Shown piece after piece: positions 32,316-41,222 of a stretch of 42,156 nucleotides of DNA (within the stretch, counting starts at the first letter, position 1; each line of letters begins with the position of its first letter). This stretch comes from Gammaproteobacteria bacterium (GTDB lineage: Bacteria > Pseudomonadota > Gammaproteobacteria > Steroidobacterales > Steroidobacteraceae): assembly GCA_021773365.1 (NCBI GenBank), contig JAJFKF010000007.1, positions 1-42,156 of the forward strand, read 5' to 3'. The position numbers were made by a program, and so were the translations under genes. The notes under the pieces were generated by a model, which was not told where the DNA came from, did no database searches, and worked only from the letters and a program-made list of their open reading frames with translations.

Positions 32316-34808
32316 ATGCTCAGCCTGCTCTGGTTCATCACCTTCGCCGCCCTGTTCCTGTTCGTTGCCTACCGGCGCATCGGGCTGCTGCACTCGAGCA
32401 TTGCCTTCACCGTCCTGCTGGCGCTGTACACCATCGACAGCCCCGGCGGCGTGATCTGGAAAGGCGTCCTGTGGCTGCTGCTCGCGGGCCTGTGGCTGCT
32501 CAACGTCAAATCCGTCCGCCAGACCTTCATTACCAAGCCCTTCCTGATCACTTACCGCCGGCTCCTGCCGACGATGTCCAGCACCGAAAGCGAGGCGCTG
32601 GAAGCCGGCACGGTGTGGTGGGACGGGGAGCTGTTCACCGGCAACCCGAAGTGGGACAAACTCATGTCCGCCCGCCCCGCCCAGCTCTCCAGTGAAGAGC
32701 AGGCTTTTCTCGATGGCCCCTGCGAACATCTGTGCAAGATGCTCGATGACTGGGACATCACCCACAAGCGCGCCGATCTGTCGCCGCAGACCTGGGACTT
32801 CCTGAAGGCGAAAGGCTTCTTCGCCATGATCATCCCCAAGCGCTACGGGGGCCTGGAATTCTCCGCCTACGCCCATTCATGCGTGCTGCTGAAAGTCGCC
32901 AGCCGCAGCTCCACCGCCTCTTCGACGATTGCCGTACCGAATTCGCTCGGACCGGCAGAGCTGCTGTTGCACTACGGCACCGAGGAACAGAAGAACCATT
33001 ACCTGCCGCGCCTGGCAAGTGGCGAGGAAGTGCCCTGCTTCGCGCTCACCGGCCCGCGCGCCGGTTCCGACGCCGCCTCGCTGCCGGACACTGGCGTGGT
33101 GTGCAAGGGCATGTACGAGGGGCGCGAGATCATCGGCCTGAAACTCAACTTTTCCAAGCGCTATATCACCCTCGCGCCGGTAGCCACCGTCATCGGCCTG
33201 GCCTTTCGTTTGTTTGATCCTGATCGCCTGCTCGGCGACAAGGTGGATCACGGCATCACCTGCGCGCTGATCCCGCGCAACACCGACGGCGTGACCATCG
33301 GGCGGCGGCATTTCCCGCTGAACATCCCCTTTCAGAACGGTCCCATCCAGGGCAAGGACGTGTTCGTGCCGCTGGACTGCATCATCGGCGGCATGAAGAT
33401 GGCCGGACAGGGCTGGCGCATGCTGGTGGAACAATTGTCGGTGGGCCGCTGTATTTCCCTGCCGTCCAACGCCACCGGCGGCGCCAAGGCCGGCGCCTGG
33501 GCCTCGGGCGCCTACACGCGCATCCGTCGCCAGTTCAACATGCCGGTGGGTCGTTTCGAGGGTGTGGAAGAGGCGCTGGCGCGCATCGCCGGGCTTACCT
33601 ACATCATGGACGCCGGCCGCTCGGTGACCGCGGCGGCCATCGACGCCGGCGAGAAGCCCTCCGTGCCGTCGGCCATCCTCAAGTACAACATCACCGAGAT
33701 GGCGCGCGTGGTGGCCAACGATGCCATGGACGTGCATGGCGGCAAGGGCATCTGCCTGGGCCCGAAGAACTACCTGGGCCGCGGCTACCAGAGCATTCCC
33801 ATTGCCATCACCGTGGAAGGCGCGAACCTGCTCACGCGCAATCTCATCATCTTCGGCCAGGGCGCCATCCGCTGCCATCCGTTTGTTCTCAAGGAAATGA
33901 ACGCCGCGCGCGACAGCAATCGTGAACGCGGCCTGGAACAGTTCGACCAGGCGCTGTTCGGCCATATCGGCTTCAGCATCAGCAATGCGGTGCGTTCACT
34001 CGTCATGGCCACCACACTGGCGCGCTTCACCGGCGTACCGGATACCGGACAGACAAAGCGCTACTTCCAGCACATCAATCGCTTCAGCGCCTCCTTTGCT
34101 TTTTCCGTGGACGTGGCCATGCTCACGCTGGGCGGATATCTGAAAAAGAAGGAAAGCCTGTCGGCGCGGCTGGCCGATGTGCTCAGCTGCCTGTACATGG
34201 CCTCCATGGTACTCAAACACCACGAAAGTCAGGGCCGCCCCGAGCCGGATCTGCCGCTGGTGGAATGGGCCTGCCGCCATCTGCTGTACCGCGCGCAGGA
34301 ACAGATGCACGGGTTCTTGCGCAACTTCCCCAACCGCTTCATGGCGGCGCTGATGCGGTTGATGATCTTCCCGCGCGGGCGCACCTACTTTGCGCCCAAC
34401 GACCGGCTGGGCCACAAGATCGCCGGGATGCTGATCAACCCCACCGAAGTGCGCGACCGGCTGTGCGAGGGCGTGTACCGCACCGTCGAGCCGGGCAATC
34501 CGCTGGGTCTGCTGCAGGAGGCGCTGGTGCTGGCAGAGCAGGCAGAGCCGCTGGAGAAGCGCATCCGCGTCGAAGGCGTCAAGACCGGCCGTGTCACGGC
34601 GCTGGACCTGCCCGGGCAGATCGAGCAGGCGCTGGATGCGCGCATAGTGAATGAGGAAGAGGCCGCGCTGCTGCGCGACTATGACCGCAAGGTGATGAAC
34701 CTGGTGAACGTGGATGACTTCGCGCCGGAGGAACTCGCCGCGCAGTGCGGGGACGAACCACAGGACGAAGCGCGAGAGAACAGCCACGGCGACATGCATT
34801 TGGCCTGA
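32316..34808 (+). CDS. fadE: Acyl-CoA dehydrogenase
   Basis: An 830-residue flavoenzyme for the first step of fatty-acid beta-oxidation, with the length and layout of gammaproteobacterial FadE (E. coli 814). Two N-terminal membrane segments (LLWFITFAALFLFVAY; GVLWLLLAGLWLL) are followed by the dehydrogenase N-domain from about 110 (FLKAKGFFAMIIPKRYGGLE), the middle domain (CFALTGPRAGSDAASLPDTG; FSKRYITLAPVATVIGLAFR), the helical domain (SVGRCISLPSNATGGAKAGA; DVHGGKGICLGPKNYLGRGY) and the C-terminal DUF1974-type extension. AGGAGG lies 7 nt before the ATG, and a -10-like TATAGT is at 32284-32289. It is monocistronic and expected to be induced by fatty acids; no operator could be recognised. Confidence 0.97.
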   Translation: MLSLLWFITFAALFLFVAYRRIGLLHSSIAFTVLLALYTIDSPGGVIWKGVLWLLLAGLWLLNVKSVRQTFITKPFLITYRRLLPTMSSTESEALEAGTVWWDGELFTGNPKWDKLMSARPAQLSSEEQAFLDGPCEHLCKMLDDWDITHKRADLSPQTWDFLKAKGFFAMIIPKRYGGLEFSAYAHSCVLLKVASRSSTASSTIAVPNSLGPAELLLHYGTEEQKNHYLPRLASGEEVPCFALTGPRAGSDAASLPDTGVVCKGMYEGREIIGLKLNFSKRYITLAPVATVIGLAFRLFDPDRLLGDKVDHGITCALIPRNTDGVTIGRRHFPLNIPFQNGPIQGKDVFVPLDCIIGGMKMAGQGWRMLVEQLSVGRCISLPSNATGGAKAGAWASGAYTRIRRQFNMPVGRFEGVEEALARIAGLTYIMDAGRSVTAAAIDAGEKPSVPSAILKYNITEMARVVANDAMDVHGGKGICLGPKNYLGRGYQSIPIAITVEGANLLTRNLIIFGQGAIRCHPFVLKEMNAARDSNRERGLEQFDQALFGHIGFSISNAVRSLVMATTLARFTGVPDTGQTKRYFQHINRFSASFAFSVDVAMLTLGGYLKKKESLSARLADVLSCLYMASMVLKHHESQGRPEPDLPLVEWACRHLLYRAQEQMHGFLRNFPNRFMAALMRLMIFPRGRTYFAPNDRLGHKIAGMLINPTEVRDRLCEGVYRTVEPGNPLGLLQEALVLAEQAEPLEKRIRVEGVKTGRVTALDLPGQIEQALDARIVNEEEAALLRDYDRKVMNLVNVDDFAPEELAAQCGDEPQDEARENSHGDMHLA

Positions 34809-34883
34809 TGGAGGGCCTGATACAGGGCCCGACGCAATATCCGGCGTGAGTCCGCCCATACGCAACACAAGGAGACCCTGAAG

Positions 34884-35306
34884 ATGCGCAATTTCCTGAT
34901 CCTGGCCGTGGCGACAACCGTCGTCGCCGGCATGGCGCTAGCCCAGCAGCGCACACCCTCGCCCAAGGGCGCCGAGGTATACATCGTCAGTCCCGCCGAT
35001 GGCGCGGTGGTCAGCAGCCCGGTCAGGGTTGTCTTCGGTCTCAGGGGCATGGGCATTGCTCCGGCCGGCGTCAAGGTCGACAACACCGGACATCATCACC
35101 TGCTCATCGACACCGCAGCGCCGGCGAACCTGGGCACGCCGCTGCCGATGTCAGACAAGATCGTGCATTACGGCGGCGGCCAGACCGAGGCCATGGTGAA
35201 ACTTGCCCCCGGAAAGCACACCCTGCAGCTGCTGCTGGCGGACTTCGTGCACATCCCGCACGACCCGCTGGTGATCTCGAAAAAGATCACCATCACTGTT
35301 AAGTAA
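34884..35306 (+). CDS. DUF4399 secreted protein
   Basis: A 140-residue protein with a signal peptide (MRNFLILAVATTVVAGMALA) and a DUF4399 domain: VYIVSPADGAVVSSPVRVVF, the His-rich VDNTGHHHLLID, KIVHYGGGQTEAMVKLAPGK and HTLQLLLADFVHIPHDP. The conserved histidines suggest metal binding, but the role is unknown. AAGGAG lies about 9 nt before the ATG. It follows fadE by 75 bp on the same strand and may be co-transcribed, though no functional link is obvious. A hairpin without a T-run follows (35317-35342). Confidence 0.88.
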   Translation: MRNFLILAVATTVVAGMALAQQRTPSPKGAEVYIVSPADGAVVSSPVRVVFGLRGMGIAPAGVKVDNTGHHHLLIDTAAPANLGTPLPMSDKIVHYGGGQTEAMVKLAPGKHTLQLLLADFVHIPHDPLVISKKITITVK

Positions 35307-35316
35307 TTTCCTTAGA

Positions 35317-35342
35317 AGCCATCGCGCAGTTCGCCGATGGCT
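35317..35342. other. Hairpin after the DUF4399 gene
   Basis: AGCCATCG (35317-35324) pairs with CGATGGCT (35335-35342) round a 10-nt loop, 11 bp after the stop codon. There is no T-run after it, so it is at best a weak or Rho-assisted end. The rest of 35343-35479 is GC-rich and shows no gene. Confidence 0.35.
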
Positions 35343-35479
35343 GCCCGGCGGGGCGGGGCGCACAATCCCTCTCGAAGAACTGAACGTTCCTTGTCGAATC
35401 GGATGTTCTTCGGGCGGCGTCGTGGCCCCACCTCCGCGGCGCCGCCCTCTTTATCAGAAGGCTGGCGGAGGGTTTGCCC

Positions 35480-35638
35480 ATGATGCCGCTGATGCTGGTT
35501 CTCGGTCTTCTCGCCATCGCCGGCCTGCTGCAGGCCACCCGACAGGTGCTGCGCAGCCCCACGATCCTGACCACCCATCGCCGCTTTCGCGTCCACCCGG
35601 GCGCAACCTCCACCCGGAGCTGGCGCAGCGCCTGCTGA
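35480..35638 (+). CDS. Possible 52-residue single-pass membrane peptide
   Basis: A short frame in the 409-bp gap before gspA begins ATGATGCCG at 35480 with GGAGGG 7 nt upstream. The first 20 residues are hydrophobic (MMPLMLVLGLLAIAGLLQAT), then a basic tail follows (RQVLRSPTILTTHRRFRVHP) and a Ser/Trp-rich end. Good ribosome site plus membrane helix argue for a real gene; the short length and lack of recognised relatives argue for caution. Its position 77 bp before gspA hints at a secretion-related role but proves nothing. Confidence 0.45.
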   Translation: MMPLMLVLGLLAIAGLLQATRQVLRSPTILTTHRRFRVHPGATSTRSWRSAC

Positions 35639-35715
35639 GCACTCTGTGAGACGGCGCTTTACGCCTCCCCCCAATTCAGTTATGTAGACCGCCCCTGTCC
35701 ATTGCATCGGGCGGC

Positions 35716-37416
35716 ATGTACACCAGTTTTTTCGGGCTGAACGAGAAGCCCTTCGCCATCACCCCGGACCCGCGCTACCTCTATATGAGCGAGCGGCACG
35801 CCGAGGCGCTGGCGCACCTGATGTATGGCATCAGCGAGGCCGGCGGCTTCGTGCAGCTCACCGGGGAGGTGGGCACGGGCAAGACCACCGTGGTACGCAG
35901 CCTGCTCGGCCAGATCCCGCAGAACACCGATCTGGCCGTCATTCTCAACCCGCGACAGACCCCGGCGGAGTTCCTGCTGACCATCTGCGAGGAACTGCAC
36001 GTCACCGTCCCCGAGAACGGCCACGGCAGCACCAAGACCCTGGTGGACGTCCTGAGCCGCCACCTGCTCGATCAGCACGCCGTCGGCCAACGTGTGGTGC
36101 TGATCGTCGACGAGGCGCAGAACCTCAGCTTCGAGCTGCTGGAGCAGGTCCGGCTCCTGACCAATCTGGAAACACCCACACAGAAGCTGCTGCAGATCAT
36201 CCTGATCGGCCAGCCGGAGCTGCGCGATGTGCTGCAGCGCGTGGAGCTGCGCCAGCTGGCGCAGCGCATCACGGGGCGCTACCACCTCAAGCCGTTGTCG
36301 CGCCTGGAGACGGCGGCCTATGTGCGCCATCGCCTGCGCGTGGCCGGCGCCACCGCGGAACCGTTCACCAGCGGCGCCCTGCGGGAGGTGCATCGACTGA
36401 CGCGCGGCATTCCACGGGTCATCAACGTCATCTGCGACCGCAGCCTGCTGGGCGCGTACACCCAGGACCGCCATGTCATCAATGGCGCCACCGTGCGCCG
36501 CGCGGCGCGCGAAGTGTACGGCTGGCAGGTGCTGCCGTCATGGACACGCTGGGCGCTGGCCGGTGCAGTCGCCATCAGCGTGACCTTGTTCGCAGTCGGC
36601 CTCTGGCAGGTTGCCGGCGATCGCGTCCTGGGATGGCTGGACACAAAGGCGAACCCGGCGAAGCTGGCTGATGAATCAATTACTGCGGCGCCTGCCCCTG
36701 CAGCCGGATTGCCTGTGGATGTGCCTGTAGATGCGGAGGAACCGCCAGCCGAACCGGCGATCGAGACGCTGCTGGAGGCGAGCAGCACTGAGGACAGCCT
36801 CGATACGGCCTTCGCGCGGCTGTTTGCCCTGTGGAATGCGCCGTATCAGTCCGAAAGCATCGATCCGTGCGCGCTGGCGGTCGAGCGCGGGCTGGAATGC
36901 ATGTACCAGCGCGGTTCCTGGGCGCAGGTGCGCGCACTGAACCGGCCCGCCATTCTCACGCTGGCTGACAAGCACGGGATGGAGCATTCCCTGCTGCTGA
37001 CGGGACTGGACGATGAGCACATCACCGTTCATCAGAGCGGGCAGACACATGAGCTGAGTCCGAGCGACGTGTCGCCGTACTGGTACGGAGACTTCCTGGT
37101 GCTATGGCGCCCGAAGATCTCCGGCGCCACGCCGCTGTCAGTGGGCATGCAAGGCGAGGCCGTGCGCTGGCTGCGCAGCAGTCTGGAACAGGTGCAGGGA
37201 CTTTCGTCGGCACGCCCTGCGGACGCTTCCACCACGGGGCCCACCGGACCCGCTGATGTATTCGACTGGGACCTGGTGCGGCTGGTGGAGAACTTCCAGC
37301 GCGAGCATCGCCTGAAAGTGGACGGCATCGCCGGCCGGCAGACCCAGCTGGTGCTCGACAGCGTGCTGGCGCCAGCGGGTTCGCCAACGCTGACACCGCC
37401 GGCGCAGGAGCGCTGA
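35716..37416 (+). CDS. gspA: Type II secretion ATPase GspA/ExeA-like, with peptidoglycan-binding tail
   Basis: A 566-residue inner-membrane ATPase that in Aeromonas-type systems helps place the type II secretin through peptidoglycan. The N-terminal motif FFGLNEKPFAITPDPRYLYM is followed by Walker A GEVGTGKTTVVRSL (near 50), Walker B VVLIVDEAQNLS (near 130) and LTRGIPRVINVICDRSL. A membrane helix is at about 275-295. The periplasmic half has a Gly/His segment with a C39-like look (DPCALAVERGLECMYQRGSW; ALNRPAILTLADKHG; LLLTGLDDEHITVHQSG) and a peptidoglycan-binding repeat (VRWLRSSLEQVQG; VENFQREHRLKVDGIAGRQ). gspB starts one base after it. Core gsp genes are not in this window. Confidence 0.92.
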   Translation: MYTSFFGLNEKPFAITPDPRYLYMSERHAEALAHLMYGISEAGGFVQLTGEVGTGKTTVVRSLLGQIPQNTDLAVILNPRQTPAEFLLTICEELHVTVPENGHGSTKTLVDVLSRHLLDQHAVGQRVVLIVDEAQNLSFELLEQVRLLTNLETPTQKLLQIILIGQPELRDVLQRVELRQLAQRITGRYHLKPLSRLETAAYVRHRLRVAGATAEPFTSGALREVHRLTRGIPRVINVICDRSLLGAYTQDRHVINGATVRRAAREVYGWQVLPSWTRWALAGAVAISVTLFAVGLWQVAGDRVLGWLDTKANPAKLADESITAAPAPAAGLPVDVPVDAEEPPAEPAIETLLEASSTEDSLDTAFARLFALWNAPYQSESIDPCALAVERGLECMYQRGSWAQVRALNRPAILTLADKHGMEHSLLLTGLDDEHITVHQSGQTHELSPSDVSPYWYGDFLVLWRPKISGATPLSVGMQGEAVRWLRSSLEQVQGLSSARPADASTTGPTGPADVFDWDLVRLVENFQREHRLKVDGIAGRQTQLVLDSVLAPAGSPTLTPPAQER

Positions 37417-37417
37417 G

Positions 37418-38107
37418 ATGTCCTTTATTCTCGATGCGCTGCGCAAGTCCGAGCATGAACGCCAGCGGCACAGCGGTCCGGACATCGCACATCCGCATGG
37501 CGCGACGCGGCGTACGGCATTCGCCCTGCCCCTGCCGTGGATACTGGGCATCGCGGCGTTACTGGCCGTCAATCTCGTGGTGGTGTTGACGGTGGTGCTG
37601 CGTGGCGAGCAGCAACAAACGAATGCGGAAGTACTGCCGGAACCGACCGTTCCCGCAACCGTTACGCCGGAAGTGCTGCCAGCCCGGCAGGACCCGCAAC
37701 CACCACCGGCCACCACATCGATGCCGCTGCCGCGGACGATGGCAGCCGAAGGTGAGTCCCTGCCCGCTCCGCCGGCGCCACAGACACCGCCCACGCTGCC
37801 CTACGCCGCACCGGCGGCCGTCGATGTGCCCACCCTGCCGCGACCCGACCTGGGCGCCGCGCCGCAGATCAACGAACAGCTGCCCACCATCCACGAACTG
37901 AATCTGCGGGGCGCCAATGCCCTGCCACCACTACGCCTGGACATTCACGTCTACGCCACCTCACCGGAAAGCCGTTTCGTGCACCTGAACATGAAGAAGT
38001 ATCGCGAAGGCGAGCGGACACCCGAGGGCATCCTGGTGGAGCGCATCACTCCGGATGGGGTGGTGCTGGACCGGGACGGCATGCGCTTCCTGCTGCCGCG
38101 CCAGTAG
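37418..38107 (+). CDS. gspB: Type II secretion protein GspB/ExeB-like
   Basis: A 229-residue bitopic membrane protein that partners GspA. The N-terminus MSFILDALRKSEHERQR is the family signature, a membrane helix lies at about 42-62 (WILGIAALLAVNLVVVLTVV), a long Pro/Thr-rich periplasmic linker spans about 70-140, and the folded GspB C-terminal domain follows (PPLRLDIHVYATSPESRFVH; VLDRDGMRFLLPRQ). It starts 1 bp after the gspA stop, so the two form an operon. It converges on the acetyltransferase gene 9 bp away. Confidence 0.93.
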   Translation: MSFILDALRKSEHERQRHSGPDIAHPHGATRRTAFALPLPWILGIAALLAVNLVVVLTVVLRGEQQQTNAEVLPEPTVPATVTPEVLPARQDPQPPPATTSMPLPRTMAAEGESLPAPPAPQTPPTLPYAAPAAVDVPTLPRPDLGAAPQINEQLPTIHELNLRGANALPPLRLDIHVYATSPESRFVHLNMKKYREGERTPEGILVERITPDGVVLDRDGMRFLLPRQ

Positions 38108-38116
38108 TCTCCGGCA

Positions 38117-38626
38117 TCAGGACCCGAACCGCTCCAGCGCATCCCCCGTCAGCCGGAACGTCGTCCAGTCATCCAGGGCCTGCGCGCCGACGCGCTTGTA
38201 GAAGTCGATGGCCCGTCTGTTCCAGTCGAGCACCGCCCACTCCATGCGCCCGCAGCCGCGGGTCACGGCCAGGCCGGCCAGGTGCCGCAGCAGCGCCTCG
38301 CCCACCCCCTGTCCGCGATGCTCGGTGCGCACGTACAGATCTTCCAGGTACAGCCCGGGCTTGCCCAGGAAGGTTGAAAAACTGCGGAAGAACAGCGCGA
38401 AACCCACCGGCGAGCCGCCATCCCAGGCCAGCATGCATTCCGCCGCCGGGTTCTGCGTGAACAGGCTGGCGCGCAGCGAATCCTCGGTGGCCACCACCTC
38501 GTGCGACAGTTTCTCGAATCCGGCCAGCTCGCGAATCAGGGCGAGGATTGTCGGCACATCGCTCTCGGTGGCGGGAAGAATCCTTACTGTGGGCAGGGTC
38601 TGCCCTTCGGGCGGCGGTTCGTTCAT
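38117..38626 (-). CDS. GNAT-family N-acetyltransferase (SSAT-like)
   Basis: A 169-residue acetyl-CoA-dependent acetyltransferase resembling diamine/spermidine acetyltransferase-like members. Visible are TVRILPATESDVPTILALIR at the start, ELAGFEKLSHEVVATEDSLR, YLEDLYVRTEHRGQGVGEAL with the acetyl-CoA loop R/QxxGxG/A, and CGRMEWAVLDWNRRAIDFYK near 125-150. The ATG at 38626 has GAGG upstream; a longer frame runs into the neighbouring gene. It follows the gene at 38637-39542 by 10 bp, so they are probably co-transcribed. Polyamine or other small amine substrates are plausible by family. Confidence 0.9.
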   Translation of the reverse strand: MNEPPPEGQTLPTVRILPATESDVPTILALIRELAGFEKLSHEVVATEDSLRASLFTQNPAAECMLAWDGGSPVGFALFFRSFSTFLGKPGLYLEDLYVRTEHRGQGVGEALLRHLAGLAVTRGCGRMEWAVLDWNRRAIDFYKRVGAQALDDWTTFRLTGDALERFGS

Positions 38627-38636
38627 GGCAGCATCC

Positions 38637-39542
38637 TCACTCGGCGATATACCAGCGCAGATCAACGCGCTCCAGCACGAAGCGCTGAAACGGCAGACCC
38701 TTGCCTGCCATGTCATAAACGGCGCGTTCGCCGCTGTCCTCGTACTTTGGCAATGAACGCTGCGCCACGCGCAGCGCAGCAATGTAGGTCTCGCGCGTGT
38801 CGACGCTGCGCTCGCACTGCACGATCAGCCGCTGCAGCGCCTGCGGCGAGGTGATGGCGCGGAAGTCGGGACTCATCTGCTGCGTGAAGTATTCCTTGCA
38901 CTTGCCATTGGCCAGCAGGTCCACCGAAGCCTCGAGCAATGCCTCGATGCCGCGGGTGTTCGGAGCCGCTGGCGCCTCGGCCTGTTCCTGCTGCGGCGCA
39001 GACGATCCGGAAAGCAGTGCATCGACCTGCTCCTGAAATCGCACCGGCAGCGCCACACGCCAGCCCTTGCCGTAGCGCAGGAAAGTCACCACCTCGACAT
39101 GTGAACGTTCACCGCCGCTGGCCGGTGGCGTTACCCGCGCCAGCACATGCATGATCTTGTCGTTCTCCTCCACCGTCCCCAGCGCTTCCACTTTCTCCAC
39201 GCGCCCGCCCGGCAGCTCGGCACGCGCGGCCACGCGACTGAAAAGATTGCCCGGCGTCAGGCGTCGCACTTCTTCGAGCGAAGTCACCGTGCCGAACAGG
39301 CGCCCGCGCACGGCATCCCCGCCGGCCGTGGCCTCCGCCTCCACCGCGTTGAGCACGCGTGTGCGCAGTCGTGTGATTTCGTCAGGATGGAAAAATTCCA
39401 CCAGTCGCTCGGGCGTGTTGCGGCCCGCAGCCTCCAGGTAACTTTCCGCCATGCGCTCCTCGGCAGAGGCGGCCAGCGCGTCTGGCGCCACAGCCAGCTG
39501 TGCCATGACAACCGCCAGCAGAAGAATAATTCTCGAATTCAT
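38637..39542 (-). CDS. Secreted protein of unknown function
   Basis: A 301-residue exported protein. Signal peptide MNSRIILLLAVVMAQLAVAP ends near ALAA. The mature part looks like two related alpha/beta segments, one near the start (AESYLEAAGRNTPERLVEFF) and one after an Ala/Glu/Gln-rich linker (ASVDLLANGKCKEYFTQQM; ERSVDTRETYIAALRVAQRS), with VEVVTFLRYGKGWRVALPV between. I do not recognise a family. GGAG lies 7 nt before the ATG at 39542; an in-frame extension would run over the divergent DUF502 start. It is followed by the acetyltransferase gene. Confidence 0.8.
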   Translation of the reverse strand: MNSRIILLLAVVMAQLAVAPDALAASAEERMAESYLEAAGRNTPERLVEFFHPDEITRLRTRVLNAVEAEATAGGDAVRGRLFGTVTSLEEVRRLTPGNLFSRVAARAELPGGRVEKVEALGTVEENDKIMHVLARVTPPASGGERSHVEVVTFLRYGKGWRVALPVRFQEQVDALLSGSSAPQQEQAEAPAAPNTRGIEALLEASVDLLANGKCKEYFTQQMSPDFRAITSPQALQRLIVQCERSVDTRETYIAALRVAQRSLPKYEDSGERAVYDMAGKGLPFQRFVLERVDLRWYIAE

Positions 39543-39584
39543 GCCCGGGCTCCGAAATGCGTCATTCACCGCCGCAGCCAATTG

Positions 39585-39590
39585 TAGAAT
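39585..39590 (+). promoter_or_regulatory. Candidate -10 box of the DUF502 gene (leaderless candidate)
   Basis: TAGAAT lies exactly 7 nt before the ATG at 39598, with no Shine-Dalgarno between. The same spacing is seen before the DedA gene and EF-hand gene 1. No clear -35 is visible at 16-18 bp. Confidence 0.45.
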
Positions 39591-39597
39591 CACCATC

Positions 39598-40227
39598 ATG
39601 AAAAAACTGGGCCAACTGCTGATGAAGGGTCTGGCAGCACTGCTGCCGGTGGGACTGACGCTGTATATCGTCATCTGGCTGGGCAGCGCAACAGAGGCGC
39701 TGATGCGCAGCATGGTCACACTGATCCTGCCCGAGCGCCACTACTGGCCGGGCCTGGGGCTCATAGTAGGCTTCTCCGTGCTGGTAATGGTGGGCCTGCT
39801 GGTCAACGCCTACCTGGTGCGCTGGTTCCTCGACAGCTGGGAACGGTTCCTGGAGCGTATCCCGCTGGTCAAAACCGTCTACGGCGCCATCCGCGACCTG
39901 GTGAAATTCCTGCCGGCAGGCGGCAAGCGCCGCGACCTGCAGCGGGTGGTGCTGGCCACCTTCGGCGAGGTGCGGCTGATCGGTTTTGTCACCCGGGAAG
40001 AGGTGCCGGAAATCACCGCCGCGCTGGCCGGAATACAACGCGATACGGCGCCAGCAGACGATACGCTGGTGGCGGTGTACTTCCCCATGAGCTACCAGAT
40101 CGGTGGCTACACCCTCTACCTGCCCCGCGACAAACTCACGACGCTGGACATAGCCGTAGAAGAGGCCATGCGCATGGTGCTCACCGGCGGGGTATCCGGC
40201 GTCACTCCGCCGCAGGCCGAAGCCTGA
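39598..40227 (+). CDS. DUF502 family inner-membrane protein
   Basis: A 209-residue protein with two membrane helices near the N-terminus (KGLAALLPVGLTLYIVIWLG; GLGLIVGFSVLVMVGLLVNA) and a conserved cytoplasmic part: ERIPLVKTVYGAIRDLVKFL, VVLATFGEVRLIGFVTREE and VYFPMSYQIGGYTLYLPRD. This matches DUF502, widespread in proteobacteria and without a defined role. The ATG at 39598 is directly preceded by a -10-like box with no room for a leader. The last 26 bp overlap the convergent exo/endonuclease/phosphatase-fold gene. Confidence 0.9.
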   Translation: MKKLGQLLMKGLAALLPVGLTLYIVIWLGSATEALMRSMVTLILPERHYWPGLGLIVGFSVLVMVGLLVNAYLVRWFLDSWERFLERIPLVKTVYGAIRDLVKFLPAGGKRRDLQRVVLATFGEVRLIGFVTREEVPEITAALAGIQRDTAPADDTLVAVYFPMSYQIGGYTLYLPRDKLTTLDIAVEEAMRMVLTGGVSGVTPPQAEA

Positions 40228-41206
40228 CCGTCACCGGATAGTGGTCGGAGCCGACATCCGGCCCCACTCTGAAGTCCTCTGACTGCACCGAGGCAGTCGC
40301 GAGGCAGTGATCGATCTGGATATACAGCAGGGGAAATCCCACCGGCCAGGTCGGGTGCAGCCCACCGCTGTCGCCACAGCGCTGCAACCGGCCATTACGT
40401 ACCGTGCGCGCAAACAGCGGCGAGAGCGGTGTGATGTTCAGATCACCGACAATGGCCAACGGCCAGGGGTGCTCGCGCGCCACGCGCGCCAGCGCCGTCA
40501 GCTGACGATCGCGTTGATGCGCGGAGCCGGCGGAAAACGGCGCACGCAGATGGACGCCGAGAATGGATACGCGACCCGCGCCATCCGGTCGCGCCTCACC
40601 CGCCACGTCGCGCCCGTAATCCAGCGTCACCAGCATCGAAGGCACGCCGACACCGCCCAGATCGATGGCGCGTGATTCCACCGGCGCGAAACGGCTGAGG
40701 ACGGCGATGCCGCTGAAGGCATCGCCGGTATGCACCCAGCGAAACGGATAGCGCGCGGCCAGCCGCTCCAGCGGCCTGCTCCACTGCTCACCCACCTCCA
40801 GCAAAACCACCACGTCGGGATTCTCCCGCCGGATGTAGTCGAAGATGCGGCGTACATTCTGGTTGCGGATGCGCACATTGAGCGACATGACGCGCAGCGC
40901 CCGCGCCTGCGGCGCAGCTGCGGTGGCCTCGGCGGTCTGCATGCGCGGCATGTAAAGTGGAACCAGCGCGGCCAGATTGGCGACCACCACTGCCACGGCC
41001 ATCAATGCCGACCGCCGCCGGCCCAGCGCCCACAGCAACAGCGCCAGCACCGCCGCGGCCAGCAGATACTGCACGCGAAAGTGCGAGAACAGATCCAGTC
41101 CCCACCACAACAGCCCGGCAAACCCGGCCGCAGTGGCGACGACAATCACCCACAGTGACAACACAGCCAGCCGGGACAGCAAACGGAGAAGAGCGGCAAA
41201 AAACAT
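40202..41206 (-). CDS. Membrane-anchored endonuclease/exonuclease/phosphatase-fold protein
   Basis: A 334-residue protein. Three hydrophobic segments fill residues about 5-85 (LAVLSLWVIVVATAAGFAGL; VQYLLAAAVLALLLWAL; LMAVAVVVANLAALVPLY). The EEP catalytic domain follows from about 105: LRVMSLNVRIRNQNVRRIFD, PDVVVLLEVGEQWSRPLE with the metal Glu, LGVHLRAPFS, LAIVGDLNITPLSP and DVGSDHYPVTVRL with the catalytic Asp-His. It probably cleaves a phosphodiester or phosphomonoester at the outer face of the inner membrane; the substrate is unknown. It starts 16 bp after the small ORF that is coupled to dedA. Confidence 0.9.
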   Translation of the reverse strand: MFFAALLRLLSRLAVLSLWVIVVATAAGFAGLLWWGLDLFSHFRVQYLLAAAVLALLLWALGRRRSALMAVAVVVANLAALVPLYMPRMQTAEATAAAPQARALRVMSLNVRIRNQNVRRIFDYIRRENPDVVVLLEVGEQWSRPLERLAARYPFRWVHTGDAFSGIAVLSRFAPVESRAIDLGGVGVPSMLVTLDYGRDVAGEARPDGAGRVSILGVHLRAPFSAGSAHQRDRQLTALARVAREHPWPLAIVGDLNITPLSPLFARTVRNGRLQRCGDSGGLHPTWPVGFPLLYIQIDHCLATASVQSEDFRVGPDVGSDHYPVTVRLRPAAE

Positions 41207-41222
41207 CAGTGATGAAATCCGT

